From positions 1 through 64,000 of the forward strand of contig JAIPEN010000017.1 of assembly GCA_021737145.1 (NCBI GenBank): a stretch of 64,000 bases of DNA, read 5' to 3'. The notes under the pieces were generated by a model that was not told the DNA's origin, did no database searches, and saw only the letters and a list, made by a program, of their open reading frames with translations. The DNA comes from Desulfarculaceae bacterium (GTDB lineage: Bacteria > Desulfobacterota > Desulfarculia > Desulfarculales > Desulfarculaceae). Positions within the stretch are counted from its first letter, which is position 1. Each line of letters starts with the position of its first letter. Below are positions 8,404 through 17,645 of this stretch, one piece after another. The translations under genes and the position numbers were made by a program.

Positions 8404-8844
8404 GACAAGCTCCTCCCAGGGCAAAGGTTAGAGATTGACCGAGGCGGGCAGGCAATTCCCTACAATAAACGAGTGAATAATATTATTCCGCCGGGCCGTC
8501 CAAGGTCAACCACCTTATGTCATGTACATTGCTCCAAAAATAGCCAGATTGCCTTGTTTGATCGGCCTGCTCGGCAGCGGCCGGGCCATGCCCGTAACCG
8601 GCGTTTGATATAGGCAATAACGATACGGTTTCCCGCCGCCCGCCTGGCGGATGGGGCTGCGGCACTCTATTGCCCGCAAATTAACAAGCGAATTTAGATA
8701 ATCATTGCAGGGGAAAATATTTTTGGTTAAATAGATAAATATAATCACTACGGTTAGCCAGAATAGATTTTGGCTATGTCTCACATCGTGAGAAGCCATT
8801 TCCGAGAAACTTACAACCTGATTACGCAACAACGGGAAACTGGC
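8404..8844. other. AT-rich divergent intergenic region
   Basis: No gene seen. The stretch is clearly AT-rich (for example 8690-8770) and separates divergent genes at 8403 and 8845, so promoters for both should lie here. Two inverted repeats stand next to each other: TAGCCA...TGGCTA (about 8755-8776) and TCTCAC-ATC-GTGAGA (8779-8793), possible regulator sites. I cannot assign a regulator. Confidence 0.4.
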
Positions 8845-9129
8845 ATGAAACTAAGCAAACTAGCGACGACAATGGGGCTTTGCCTGGCCGTGGTCCTCGG
8901 GGTGTACCTCGCCGCCGCGGGCCAGTCCGGAAACTGCAACATCGGGGGCGAGACCGGCCCCGGAGTCAAGGCCCAGCTTAACGGCAAGCAGAAGAGCCCC
9001 GAGCCCGCCGCCAAGCCGCGGGAGCCCCAAAAAGACCAACCAGCCGCGGCCAAGCCGCAGCAACCGACCGCTTCCCAGCCCGGGGCGGCTCCCCTGGTGC
9101 CCATCATCGCACCTGACGAAGGCTGCTAA
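8845..9129 (+). CDS. small exported Pro/Ala/Gln-rich protein, unknown
   Basis: 94 aa. The N-terminal hydrophobic segment MKLSKLATTMGLCLAVVLGVYLAAAG is a signal peptide or anchor. The rest is a low-complexity Lys-Pro-Ala-Gln linker (AAKPREPQKDQPAAAKPQQP) ending in EGC. An in-frame ATG at 8770 exists, but the hydrophobic start favours 8845. It lies 95 bp before a larger secreted protein on the same strand, and between them a CCTCC...GGAGG hairpin (about 9169-9190) is visible. No function can be assigned. Confidence 0.45.
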   Translation: MKLSKLATTMGLCLAVVLGVYLAAAGQSGNCNIGGETGPGVKAQLNGKQKSPEPAAKPREPQKDQPAAAKPQQPTASQPGAAPLVPIIAPDEGC

Positions 9130-9224
9130 GCCTCCATCCGTATATTCCGTTTTCATCACGAGAGGGAAGGCCTCCTCCACCAAGGAGGTGTGCCTAGACA
9201 TCCAGGCGTACAACGGAGGACATA

Positions 9225-10697
9225 ATGTTCCAAAAGACCTTAGCGGGTCTCGGCGTCCTGACCATGCTCACGGCGGGGGCTCTGCTGCCGCCGGTGGCCG
9301 GCGCTGATTCAGAGGCCGACGGGCGGGTGCTCATGGCCGCCCCCGCCAAGAATTGCGCCGTGGTGGCGCAGTTCGACGGCATCAAGGACGTGACCACCAA
9401 AAGCTACATCCGCAAGATAACCCTCAGCGAGGGCCTGGTGATTCGCAAGAGCCGCATCCAGGACGGCAAGATCATCATCCCCCCCTCGGGGCTCTACTAC
9501 ACCACCCGCACCCCCAAGAGCGGCGTGCTGCAGGGCGACAAGGTTCTGCTGCTGGGCAAGCTCTACCAGTTCGTGGACCAGTCCACCAAGCTGGACGTGA
9601 TCACCAACCTGTGGGTGGACAAGAAAAAGGGCGTGCCCTTTGGCGACGGCACCAAGCGCCTGCAGCTGAGCAAGCTGGCCATGGGGGCCAACGGCTTCCC
9701 GGTGGCCAACGCCACCTTCAAAATCCTCAAGCAGTCGGGCAACTACTACGGCGTGGCCTTCCCCGTGGCCACCAGCAAGCTGTTCACCGACATCACCAGC
9801 GGCAAGCTGGCCAACGGCTCCGGCCGCAAGACCGGCACCTACCTGCCCACCGACAAGGGCCAGGACTTCGAGACCGAGTATTACGCCAGCTCGGTGGCGG
9901 TCAGCGGCCAGACCTACCTGGTGGCCGAAAAGGTGACCCCCAAGGGCGCCATGGTCAAGGAGTTCGCCACCGGCGCCCTGATCTCCATGCTGCTGAGCCC
10001 CAACGATCCCGTGGAGGGCCTGCTGGCCAAGGGCGGCGAGCTCAAGGGCGGCGGCTTCACCGCGCAGGTGACCGAGGTGGGCGGCAATTACGCCACGGTA
10101 AAGCTGACCTGCGACAACAGCGGCAAGAGCTACACCAAGAAGCTGGGCCCCCTGACCGCCGAAGTGCTCAAGTACATGCCGGTGGACGAGGAGCGCCGCG
10201 CCCGTTTCGTGCTGCGCGACCCGGCCGACCGGGTCCAGGTGCAGTTGAACATCTACAAGGCCGGCGGCGCCTTCCAAAACGGCAAGGTGCAGCTGGCCAT
10301 GTTCACCGACCTGGTCAAGCTGGGCAACCCCAGCCCCTGGGAAGCCGACAAGCGCTTCATCTACCGCCCGGACACTTGAAGCACCTGCTCCATGTTCATC
10401 GAGGGAATGCTGGAAAACGACAAGCAGATCGTCCTCGATGCAGCCAACAACGTGTTTGTTGGTCCGAACGGTTACTTCAAGGTGGTTATCGACAAGTTCG
10501 ACGGTAAGACTATCCAGGCCTGGCACGTGGAAGACGCCAAGGGCAACTCCACCGGCAACCTGGCCGGGCGCAGCGGCGGCAAGAACATCGACCTTCTGGT
10601 CAACAAGAACTGCCGCACCGTGTCCCACTTCATGAAGCGCATCGCTCTGAAGGTGCTGGCCGAGCAGCAGCAGCAGATCAAGCAACTCACCAAGTAA
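9225..10697 (+). CDS. secreted protein with one in-frame UGA (candidate selenoprotein, U-x-x-C)
   Basis: 490 residues if UGA 10377-10379 is read through. GGAGG precedes the ATG, and a signal peptide runs to about residue 27 (VAGA-DS). I do not recognise the family; residues 30-384 look like a repetitive beta-rich exported protein. The frame reaches TGA as codon 385 and continues unbroken for 105 codons in the same style, to TAA at 10695-10697. Around the UGA the peptide is D-T-U-S-T-C-S, a U-x-x-C redox-type motif. The ATG at 10392 after the stop has no ribosome site, arguing against a separate gene. A hairpin with loop GUUC (10394-10397) lies 14 nt after the UGA. Alternatives are a nonsense mutation or a sequencing error. 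Two other UGA-Sec genes lie 10 kb away. Confidence 0.6.
10380..10411 (+). promoter_or_regulatory. possible bacterial SECIS element after UGA 10377
   Basis: Hand pairing: AGCA with TGCT (outer), CTC with GAG, and AT with AT around the apical loop GTTC (10394-10397), with internal mismatches between. Loop distance and a G at the loop start fit bacterial SECIS rules loosely. It needs a thermodynamic check. Confidence 0.35.
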
Positions 10698-10730
10698 ATA
10701 CTGACGCGTCAAACCCCTCTCGTGTCAAAA

Positions 10731-10765
10731 AGGGCCGCCGGCTGCATGGCCGGCGGCCCTTATTT
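10731..10765. terminator. bidirectional terminator between convergent genes
   Basis: Perfect 12-bp stem AGGGCCGCCGGC/GCCGGCGGCCCT with loop TGCATG at 10731-10760. T-rich sequence follows on the plus side, and the preceding AAAAA run serves the minus strand. It separates the secreted-protein gene from egtD. Confidence 0.8.
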
Positions 10766-10792
10766 CGTGGGGCGTGATTGGTGGCGCCGCGC

Positions 10793-11800
10793 CTAGCCCG
10801 CCTTGGCCAGCTCCACCAGGGAGAACCATCCCCGCTGGTCGCTGAACCAGCGGGTGGGCCTCAGGCCGGCCTGGCGGAACATCTCGCGGGCCCCCTGCGG
10901 GGTGAATTTGCGGGCGATCTCCACGTGGATGGTCTCGCCCCGGTCCAGGCTCAGCTCCAGCTCCAGGTCGGCCACCCGGCAGCGAAGGTCGCGGCGGGCC
11001 CGGAGGTGCATCTCCATGCACTCGCGGGCCGGGTTGAAAAAGGCGTGATGCTCGAAGTGCTCCAGGGGGAAGTCGGCCCCCAGCTCCCGGTTCAAATGGG
11101 CCAGGATGTTTTTGATGAAGCTGGCGGTCACCCCTTGGGCGTCGTTGTAGGCCGCCTCCAGCACCTCGACCGGCTTGACCATGTCCAGGCCCAGCACGAA
11201 ACGGTCGCGCGGGTTCAGGGCCTCGGCCACGCCCTTGAGCAGCTTAAGGCCCTGGGCCTCGCCGAAGTTGCCCAGGGTGGAGCCCAAAAACACCACCAGC
11301 TTGCGGCCCGGGGGCAGGGCGTCCAAATGCCGGGTGTAGTCGCCCACGATGCCCATGACCTCCAGGCCGGGGTAGATGTCCAGAAGCTCGCGGGCGGCTT
11401 CCTCCAGGGCGCTCTGGCTGATGTCAAAGGGAACGTAGCGCAGGCTGGCCCCGGCCCGGGGCGAGAACTGGTCCAGCAGGCGGCGGATCTTGTGGTTGGA
11501 GCCGGAGCCCATCTCCACCAGGTCTCCCCCGTTCAGGGCGAAGAAGTCCATGATCTCGCGGGCGTGGCGCTCCAAAAGGGCCTTCTCGGTGCGGGTGGGG
11601 TAGTACTCCGGGGCGCGGCAGATCTGGTCGAATAGCTCGGAGCCGCGCTGGTCGTAGAGGTACTTGCAGTGCAGCCACTTGTTCTCGGCCCGAAGCCCCT
11701 GCTCCACCAGGCGCATCATCTCCTCGCGGTGATCCAGCTCCAGGTAGTTCACGATCTCCAGGCGGTCTTGTTGGGCCTTTTTGCAGGCTTGGGGTCGCAT
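10793..11800 (-). CDS. egtD: L-histidine N-alpha-methyltransferase (EgtD/EanA type)
   Basis: 335 aa SAM-dependent enzyme that trimethylates the alpha-amino group of histidine to hercynine, the first committed step of ergothioneine synthesis. Diagnostic family sequence is clear: YDQRGSELFDQICRAPEYYP then TRTEKALL at about residues 48-75, the SAM loop VEMGSGSNHKIRRLL, and the later LGSTLGNF segment. Length matches stand-alone EgtD (about 320-340). It starts 14 nt after the stop of the metallopterin-cysteine desulfurase gene, so the two form an operon. That pairing supplies both steps of an oxygen-independent ergothioneine pathway. Confidence 0.88.
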   Translation of the reverse strand: MRPQACKKAQQDRLEIVNYLELDHREEMMRLVEQGLRAENKWLHCKYLYDQRGSELFDQICRAPEYYPTRTEKALLERHAREIMDFFALNGGDLVEMGSGSNHKIRRLLDQFSPRAGASLRYVPFDISQSALEEAARELLDIYPGLEVMGIVGDYTRHLDALPPGRKLVVFLGSTLGNFGEAQGLKLLKGVAEALNPRDRFVLGLDMVKPVEVLEAAYNDAQGVTASFIKNILAHLNRELGADFPLEHFEHHAFFNPARECMEMHLRARRDLRCRVADLELELSLDRGETIHVEIARKFTPQGAREMFRQAGLRPTRWFSDQRGWFSLVELAKAG

Positions 11801-11814
11801 GATCTACTCCGGTT

Positions 11815-14800
11815 TCACCGGCAGGGCACGAAACGCACCAGGCTGCCGGTCTCCTCGATCACCTGGCGCATGCATTGCAAAGTCCGCTCGATTTCCTCGG
11901 CCGTGTTCTCCCGGCCCAGGGAAAACCTCAGGGCGCAGTGGGCCTCCTCGCTGCTCAGGCCCATGGCCAGCAGGGCGTGGGAGGGCTCCGGGCTGCCCGC
12001 CCGGCAGGCCGAGCCCGAGGATAGGGCCACCCCCTTCTGGTCCAGGGCCAGGACCAGGGACTCCCCCCGGATGCCGGGCAGGGACAGGTTGAGGGTGTTG
12101 GGCAAGCGGCCGCTCTCCGGGCCGTTGAGCCGGGCCTCGGGGACCAGCTCCTGGATGCCTTGCCACAGGCGGTCGCGCAGGGCGGCCACCTCCCGGCCCA
12201 TGTCCTCCAGATGGCGGGCGGCCAGCTCGGCCGCCGCGCCCAGGCCCACGATGGCCGCGGTGTTCTCGGTGCCCGCCCTGCGGCCGCCTTCCTGGCCGCC
12301 GCCGTGCACCAGGGGCGCCGGCTCCAGGCCCTGGCGCACGTAGAGCGCGCCCACCCCCTTTGGCCCGTGCAGCTTGTGGCCCGACAGGCTCAAAAAGTCC
12401 ACTCCCAGTTCGCCCACCCTCAGGGGGATCTTGCCCACCGCCTGCACCGCGTCGGTGTGGAACAGGGCCCCGGCCTGGTGGGCCAGGCGGGCCAGCTCGG
12501 GGACGGGTTGCAGGGCCCCGGTCTCGTTGTTGGCCAGCATGACGCTCACCAGGGCGGTGGGGCGCTCCAGGGCCTCGGCCAGGTCATCCGGCCGCACCAG
12601 GCCCTCGCGGTCCGCCGGCAAAACCACCACCTCCCAGCCAAGGCTCTCCAGCCAGGCGAAGGCCTTGAGCACCGAGGGGTGCTCCACGCTGGAGGTGACC
12701 AGTTGCTTGTCCCGGTTGCCCGGCGCCAGGGCCACGCCCTGGATCACCTGGTTGTTGGCCTCGCTGCCCCCGCTGGTGAAGATCAGGCGGCGGGCGGTGG
12801 CGCCCAGCAGGGAGGCCAGCTTGCGCCGGGCCTCGGCCAGGGCCGTGGCGGCCTGGCGTCCCTCGCGGTAGATGGCCGAGGGGTTGCCGAACTCCTTGGC
12901 CAGGAACTCGGCCATAACCTTGGCCACGGCGGGGTCCAGGGGGGTGGTGGCGTTGTGGTCCAGATAGACGCGCGGCCCGGCCGAGGGCGCGGCGGCGGCC
13001 GGCATGGCGTTGGCCGCGCTCTTCTCCCCGCTGTGCACCTCCGCGGCCTGTTCCGCGTCCCGCGCCTTGACCACCTGGCAGAGCAGGGCCTTGTAAATGG
13101 GGAAGCCGCTGATGGGGTCGTACTTGAGGTCCGTGAGGTCGTTGATGTTGCAGTTTTGCCAGGCCTCGGGGCCCAGGGGGCCGCCCCCGCCCATGTTGGC
13201 GTCCACCGCGCCGGGCACGATGTCCTCGGTGACCAGGGCCCGCATGACGACCTGCCCCCGGGGCGAGGTCACCCGCGCCCAGTCGCCGTTCTCTATGCCC
13301 CGGGCGGCCGCGTCGGCCGTATTGAGGGTGACGGTGGGCTCGGGCCGGTCCTTGACCAGGCCGGGGATGTGGTGGAACTGGGAGCGGAAGTCGGTGGTCA
13401 CCCGGGCCCCGGAATTGAACACCAGGGGATAGTCCTCGGCCAGGTCGGGCCGCGACACCGGGCTCTCCGAGGGCTCGGTGTACTCGGGCAGCCCGCTGTA
13501 GCCGTGCTCGGCCAGGATGGTGGAGAACAGCTCCAGCTTGCCGGTGGGGGTGTCGAAGCCGGGCGCCCCGTCGGGCCGCAGCAGGCCCTTTTGCCACTTC
13601 TTGTATTGCATCATCTGCGGCTCCAGGCTCACCTGGCCGCCGGCCTGGCGCACCTGCTCCAAGCTGAAGGGGCTTCCCTCCAGGGCCCGGCGCAAGAGCT
13701 CCTGTTCGTCTTGGGGATACAGATGGCCGTAGCCCAGGCGCTCGGCGATCTGGCTGAAGATGAAAAATGCGTTTTTGGCCTGGCCCACCGGCGGCACCAC
13801 TTGCTCGCGCAGGCGGAACACCGGGCCATAGGTCATGTAGGAGTCGATCTCGTACCAGGTGGCGGCGGGCAGGACCAGGTCGGCGTAGGCGGTGTCCGCG
13901 TTGTGAAAGATGTCTATGCACACCAAGAAGTCCAGAGCCCCCAGGGTGTCCCTCCACACCTGGGCCTTGGGCCAGGAGGTGCAGATGGAGGCGCCCAGGG
14001 AGATCAGGGCCTTGATGGGGTAGGGCTCGCCCTCGAGCACCGCGCGGGGCAGGCAGTTGGCGTGGGACTCCTCGCGGTACAGGGTGTAGAGCGGGAAGCT
14101 CTCCCGGCCCAGGGCCTTGTCTGGGGCCGGGTTGGCCACCAGGTGCTCCCGGTTGACGGGAAAGCTGTTGCCGCTCATGGAGAAGCAGCGCCCCCCGGGC
14201 ACGTCGAGCTGCCCGGCCAGGGCCCACAGGGCCAGGGTGGCCCGGATCGCCTGCACCCCGCTGTCGCTGTATTCCAGGCCGGTGTACATCACCGGCGCGG
14301 CCCCGCCCGCCCCGGCGATCTCCCGGGCCAGCTCCACCACGGTCCGGGCCGGCACCCCGGTGATGCTTTCCACCACCTCGGGCCGGAAGTGCTGGGCATA
14401 GTCCGCGAACTCGTCGAAGCCGTGGGTCCAGTTGGCGGCCAGGTCCTCGTCGTAAAGCTCCTCGGCGATGAGCACCGCGCACATGCCCAGGGCCAGGGCC
14501 CCGTCGGTGCCCGGCCGGATGGGCACCCACCGGGCGCCGGGCATCTTGGCGGTGAGGGTGCGGCGGGGGTCGATGACCACCAGGCGGGCCCCGCGCTCCA
14601 CCGCCTTGGCTATGCGCCGGTAGTCCAGGGGCGGGCTGTCCGTGGCCGGGTTGGCCCCCCACACCACGATCAACTCCGCGTTTTCAATATCGCTGAACAT
14701 GGTGATGTGCATGCCCCCGCAGGTCACATGCGGCGCGATCATGGCGTAGGACACATAGCACAGCGCGCCCACCCCCATGGTGTTGGGCGAGCCGAAGGGG

Positions 14801-15210
14801 AACAGCAGCGAGGAGGCCGAGGACACCGCCACCCCCCGGGGCTGGTACAGGTCGCACATGGCCAGCTCGAAACTGCCCCGGCCGGTGTAGATGCAGGTGG
14901 CCTCGGGGCCGTGCTCGGCCTTGATGGCTTGCAGGCGCCCGGCGATCAGGTCAAAGGCCGCGTCCCAGCCAATGGGCTCGAAGTCGTGGGAGCCCTTGGG
15001 GCCCTTGCGGCGCAGGGGAGTGGTCAGGCGGTGGGGAGAGTAGAGTATCTCCGGAGAGTGCTCCCCCAGGCGGCAGGTTATGCCCAGGGGAGAGCCGGGA
15101 TCGGGGTCCACCTTGGCAAGACGGCCCTGGTCATCGTATGTTGCGATGATCCAGCACCCGGCCGGGCAGATGCCGCACAGGGCGCGTTTCTGGTTGGAAG
15201 CCAGGCTCAT
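11815..15210 (-). CDS. metallopterin-dependent ergothioneine synthase (oxidoreductase-cysteine desulfurase fusion)
   Basis: 1131 aa. Residues 1 to ~740 are a molybdopterin/tungstopterin enzyme of the formate dehydrogenase/acetylene hydratase class. They carry 4Fe-4S ligands C12, C15, C19 and C46, a candidate metal-ligand Cys at 151 (GALCYV), cofactor motifs VVWGANPATDSPP and VVIDPRRT, and a C-terminal MopB domain (NSGARVTTDFRSQF). Residues ~745-1131 are a complete NifS/IscS-type cysteine desulfurase: YLDHNATTPLDP, PLP-lysine K946 in SGHKLHGPKG, and persulfide cysteine C1069 in SSGSACRAG. This architecture was characterised in Caldithrix abyssi as an enzyme moving sulfur from cysteine to the imidazole of trimethylhistidine. 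EgtD directly downstream supports the same role here. No stop or frameshift separates the halves. Alternative: a self-sulfurating oxidoreductase of other function. Confidence 0.85.
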   Translation of the reverse strand: MSLASNQKRALCGICPAGCWIIATYDDQGRLAKVDPDPGSPLGITCRLGEHSPEILYSPHRLTTPLRRKGPKGSHDFEPIGWDAAFDLIAGRLQAIKAEHGPEATCIYTGRGSFELAMCDLYQPRGVAVSSASSLLFPFGSPNTMGVGALCYVSYAMIAPHVTCGGMHITMFSDIENAELIVVWGANPATDSPPLDYRRIAKAVERGARLVVIDPRRTLTAKMPGARWVPIRPGTDGALALGMCAVLIAEELYDEDLAANWTHGFDEFADYAQHFRPEVVESITGVPARTVVELAREIAGAGGAAPVMYTGLEYSDSGVQAIRATLALWALAGQLDVPGGRCFSMSGNSFPVNREHLVANPAPDKALGRESFPLYTLYREESHANCLPRAVLEGEPYPIKALISLGASICTSWPKAQVWRDTLGALDFLVCIDIFHNADTAYADLVLPAATWYEIDSYMTYGPVFRLREQVVPPVGQAKNAFFIFSQIAERLGYGHLYPQDEQELLRRALEGSPFSLEQVRQAGGQVSLEPQMMQYKKWQKGLLRPDGAPGFDTPTGKLELFSTILAEHGYSGLPEYTEPSESPVSRPDLAEDYPLVFNSGARVTTDFRSQFHHIPGLVKDRPEPTVTLNTADAAARGIENGDWARVTSPRGQVVMRALVTEDIVPGAVDANMGGGGPLGPEAWQNCNINDLTDLKYDPISGFPIYKALLCQVVKARDAEQAAEVHSGEKSAANAMPAAAAPSAGPRVYLDHNATTPLDPAVAKVMAEFLAKEFGNPSAIYREGRQAATALAEARRKLASLLGATARRLIFTSGGSEANNQVIQGVALAPGNRDKQLVTSSVEHPSVLKAFAWLESLGWEVVVLPADREGLVRPDDLAEALERPTALVSVMLANNETGALQPVPELARLAHQAGALFHTDAVQAVGKIPLRVGELGVDFLSLSGHKLHGPKGVGALYVRQGLEPAPLVHGGGQEGGRRAGTENTAAIVGLGAAAELAARHLEDMGREVAALRDRLWQGIQELVPEARLNGPESGRLPNTLNLSLPGIRGESLVLALDQKGVALSSGSACRAGSPEPSHALLAMGLSSEEAHCALRFSLGRENTAEEIERTLQCMRQVIEETGSLVRFVPCR

Positions 15211-15671
15211 GCCGGGCCGGCCTGGGCAAGCCCGGAGCTGCCGGGAGCGGGGATGATGGCCAAGATGCGGGGCATGGGGCTTCTCCCAAGGGCTGGGACC
15301 CGCCGCCCAGGCGGCGGACCGCGAGGAGTTGTGAGAAATAGCTTAATCTTGTCAGGTAATTATGCCTACAAACGCAACTAATTCCGTGGATGTCCTGTTA
15401 ATAGCCAGTCTAAAGCCTTGTCCCGCGCCGGTCAAATTCGGGCCTTTGTCCCCCTAATGGCTGGCCTTTGGGGCTCGCGGCGGTGCCTGCCGGGCATGGG
15501 TTTTTATAGTTGACACCAAGTTACATTGTAGCCATATTATAACTACGATTTCCACCCGGCGTCTTATATAGTAGGCGGCGGGCTGTCTAGTGAAGATCGC
15601 ACGCAAAGCAGGGACTTGAGGATCGGCCCCAAGCCATCCCCGGCGTTTCTGTACTTTCAGAAGAGGTAAGC
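15211..15671. promoter_or_regulatory. divergent promoter region between the ergothioneine and bam operons
   Basis: No gene seen in 460 bp. On the plus strand a consensus TTGACA (15510-15515) is followed at 17-19 bp by CATATTAT (15533-15540), a good sigma-70 promoter for bamB about 130 bp downstream. ATAGTT (before the -35) and AACTA (after the -10) form a loose inverted repeat around it, a possible regulator site. A GC hairpin CCGCCGCC...GGCGGCGG (about 15300-15320) lies in the leader of the minus-strand operon. Confidence 0.5.
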
Positions 15672-17645
15672 ATGAGGTACGGCGAGACTGGTTATAACCT
15701 GGAGATCGACCTGGCCACCGGCAACATAGAGCGCGTGGAGACCGATCCCAAGCTGTTGGAGACCCACCTCGGCGGGCTGGGCACCAGCGTAAAAATACAC
15801 TGGGACCGGGTGCCGCCGGAGGTCAAGCCCTTTGATCCCGAGAACCTGCTGATCTTCAGCTCCGGGTTGCTAAACGCCACCCCGGCCTTTAGCGCCAACC
15901 GCACGGTGATCAGCTTCGTTTCTCCCCAGTCCGAGCTGCTGGCCTATCCCATGATGGGCGGCTTCTGGTCGGCCGAGCTCAAGCACGCCGGCTACGACAA
16001 GGTGATCTTCAGCAACAAGTCCCCGGACTGGGTGTACGTCTGGATTCACGACGACAAGGTGGAACTCCGCGACGCAACCCATCTGGTGGGCAAGGGCGCC
16101 CTGGAGACCCAGGACCTGATCCGCGAGGAACTGGAAGATCCTCGGGCCCAGGTGGCGGCCATCGGCCCGGCCGGTGAAAACCGGGTCTTCGTGGCCTCCA
16201 TCGAGCAGTCGCGCTCCAGCTCCAGCCGCCTGGGCGGCGGCGCGGTGATGGGCGACAAGAAGATCAAGGCCGTGGCCGTACGGGGCACCAAGGACGTGCA
16301 CATTCACGACGGCCCGGCCTTCATGGAGCTGATGCAGGAGATCACCGAATACATCAACTACCGCAACGAAAACCCCATCCCCGACGTCATGACCATCCTG
16401 TCGGGCATCGGCTCCCCCCAGGAAATGGTGCACACCGACGAGAAGTGGCACACCGAGAACTTCTCCTGGGGCAACGCCCGCGAGCGGCGCAAGGGCTTCT
16501 GGACCGACGAGATCGACGAGAGCTGGTCCCAGAGCCAGACCGACGCCATCCAGCGCCTGATCAGCTGCTACAACTGTCCCCAGCACTGCGGGGCTCTGAT
16601 CAGCCATGAGAACGTGCCCCGCTACATGATGAAGTGCTTCTCCAAGCTCACCTACGCCATGGCCGCCTATGTGGACAACCTGGACTTCGGCTTCCAGATC
16701 GCCCAAAAGGCCTCGGAGTACGGGGTGGACGCCTTCTCCTTCCCCCAGATCCTGGCCTACGGGGTGGAGCTCAAGGAGGCGGGCATTCTCACCGACGAGG
16801 ACTTCGAGGGCTGCCCCGAGGACAAGGAGGGGCGCTTCTACTGGTTGATGGACCGGGTGGTGCACCGCGAGGGCAAGGTGGGCAACCTCTTGGCCGACGG
16901 CACCTATTGGGCGGGCAAGGCCCTGGGCCCGGAGGCCGAGTCGCTGGCCCACAACAACATCAAAAAGCACGAGCAGCTTCCCATCAAGCTGGGCATGCTC
17001 GACCCGCTCTACTTCCTCATGTACGCCACCAACGAAAAAATCAGCATTACCCAGATAGAGGGCAACTGGCCCCAGGCCGCCTTCCCCAAGATGGAGCAGC
17101 GCGAGCGTTTTGTGGAGGACTGGCCCCAGCTGCCCGACGAGAGCTGGAAGGAGTGGCTGCTGGAGTGGGAGCTTCGGGGCGAGAAGGCGATTCCTTATTA
17201 CCCCACCCCGCAGATCGCCGCCCAGATCGTGGACTGGATGGAGATGCTGCACAACATCGACGACGCCCTGTGCCTCTGCGCGGGCATGGCCTCCTTCTGT
17301 CTCAAGCCTCCCTATCACATCCACAACTACCCCAGGCTTGTCACCGCCCTGACCGGCCTGGAGTTGGACGAGAAGAGCCTGCAGAAGATCGTCAACCGGA
17401 GCAGAAACCTGCACCGGGCCTTCAACAACCTGCGCGGCATGTCGCGCAAGGACGAGAACCCTCCCAAGGACCACTGGAAGAGGCGCTTCCCCGAGCTGGA
17501 GGAAGAGCTCTTAAGCACCTACTACGAGTTCAAGGGCTGGAACCACGACGGCATCCCCACCAAGGAGCGGCTGCACGAGCTGGACCTGGACTACGTGGCC
17601 GACGAACTGATCAAGAGAGGCTTGTTGAAAGATGGCGAAGATTAA
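15672..17645 (+). CDS. bamB: class II benzoyl-CoA reductase-type tungsten subunit BamB (AOR family)
   Basis: 657 aa aldehyde:ferredoxin oxidoreductase-family protein, expected to bind a tungsten bis-metallopterin and one 4Fe-4S cluster. In class II benzoyl-CoA reductase the W site performs the low-potential ring reduction of benzoyl-CoA. Visible: an N-terminal start MRYGETGYNLEIDLATGNIE very like Geobacter BamB; the GGLGT and SGRLL-like substrate-domain turns; and cluster cysteines C299, C302, C306 in CYNCPQHC, with a late Cys in DDALCLCAG. GTAAGC and a GAGG site precede the ATG. It overlaps bamC by 14 nt. Adjacent HdrA/MvhD-type genes match the Bam electron-bifurcating complex. The exact acyl-CoA substrate could differ, because AOR homologs accept others. 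Confidence 0.85.
   Translation: MRYGETGYNLEIDLATGNIERVETDPKLLETHLGGLGTSVKIHWDRVPPEVKPFDPENLLIFSSGLLNATPAFSANRTVISFVSPQSELLAYPMMGGFWSAELKHAGYDKVIFSNKSPDWVYVWIHDDKVELRDATHLVGKGALETQDLIREELEDPRAQVAAIGPAGENRVFVASIEQSRSSSSRLGGGAVMGDKKIKAVAVRGTKDVHIHDGPAFMELMQEITEYINYRNENPIPDVMTILSGIGSPQEMVHTDEKWHTENFSWGNARERRKGFWTDEIDESWSQSQTDAIQRLISCYNCPQHCGALISHENVPRYMMKCFSKLTYAMAAYVDNLDFGFQIAQKASEYGVDAFSFPQILAYGVELKEAGILTDEDFEGCPEDKEGRFYWLMDRVVHREGKVGNLLADGTYWAGKALGPEAESLAHNNIKKHEQLPIKLGMLDPLYFLMYATNEKISITQIEGNWPQAAFPKMEQRERFVEDWPQLPDESWKEWLLEWELRGEKAIPYYPTPQIAAQIVDWMEMLHNIDDALCLCAGMASFCLKPPYHIHNYPRLVTALTGLELDEKSLQKIVNRSRNLHRAFNNLRGMSRKDENPPKDHWKRRFPELEEELLSTYYEFKGWNHDGIPTKERLHELDLDYVADELIKRGLLKDGED

Noticed and set aside
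10392-10697. Separate 101-aa gene starting after the UGA
   Set aside because: No ribosome site before ATG 10392, no signal peptide although the upstream part is secreted, and the frame is continuous with the upstream gene; treated as one gene with a UGA codon.
12160-15381. Very long plus-strand open frame (over 1000 codons) opposite the ergothioneine synthase gene
   Set aside because: It is the GC-rich antisense of the fusion gene: His/Gly/Gln-rich low complexity, no ribosome site, no family motifs, while the minus strand carries full-length recognised domains.
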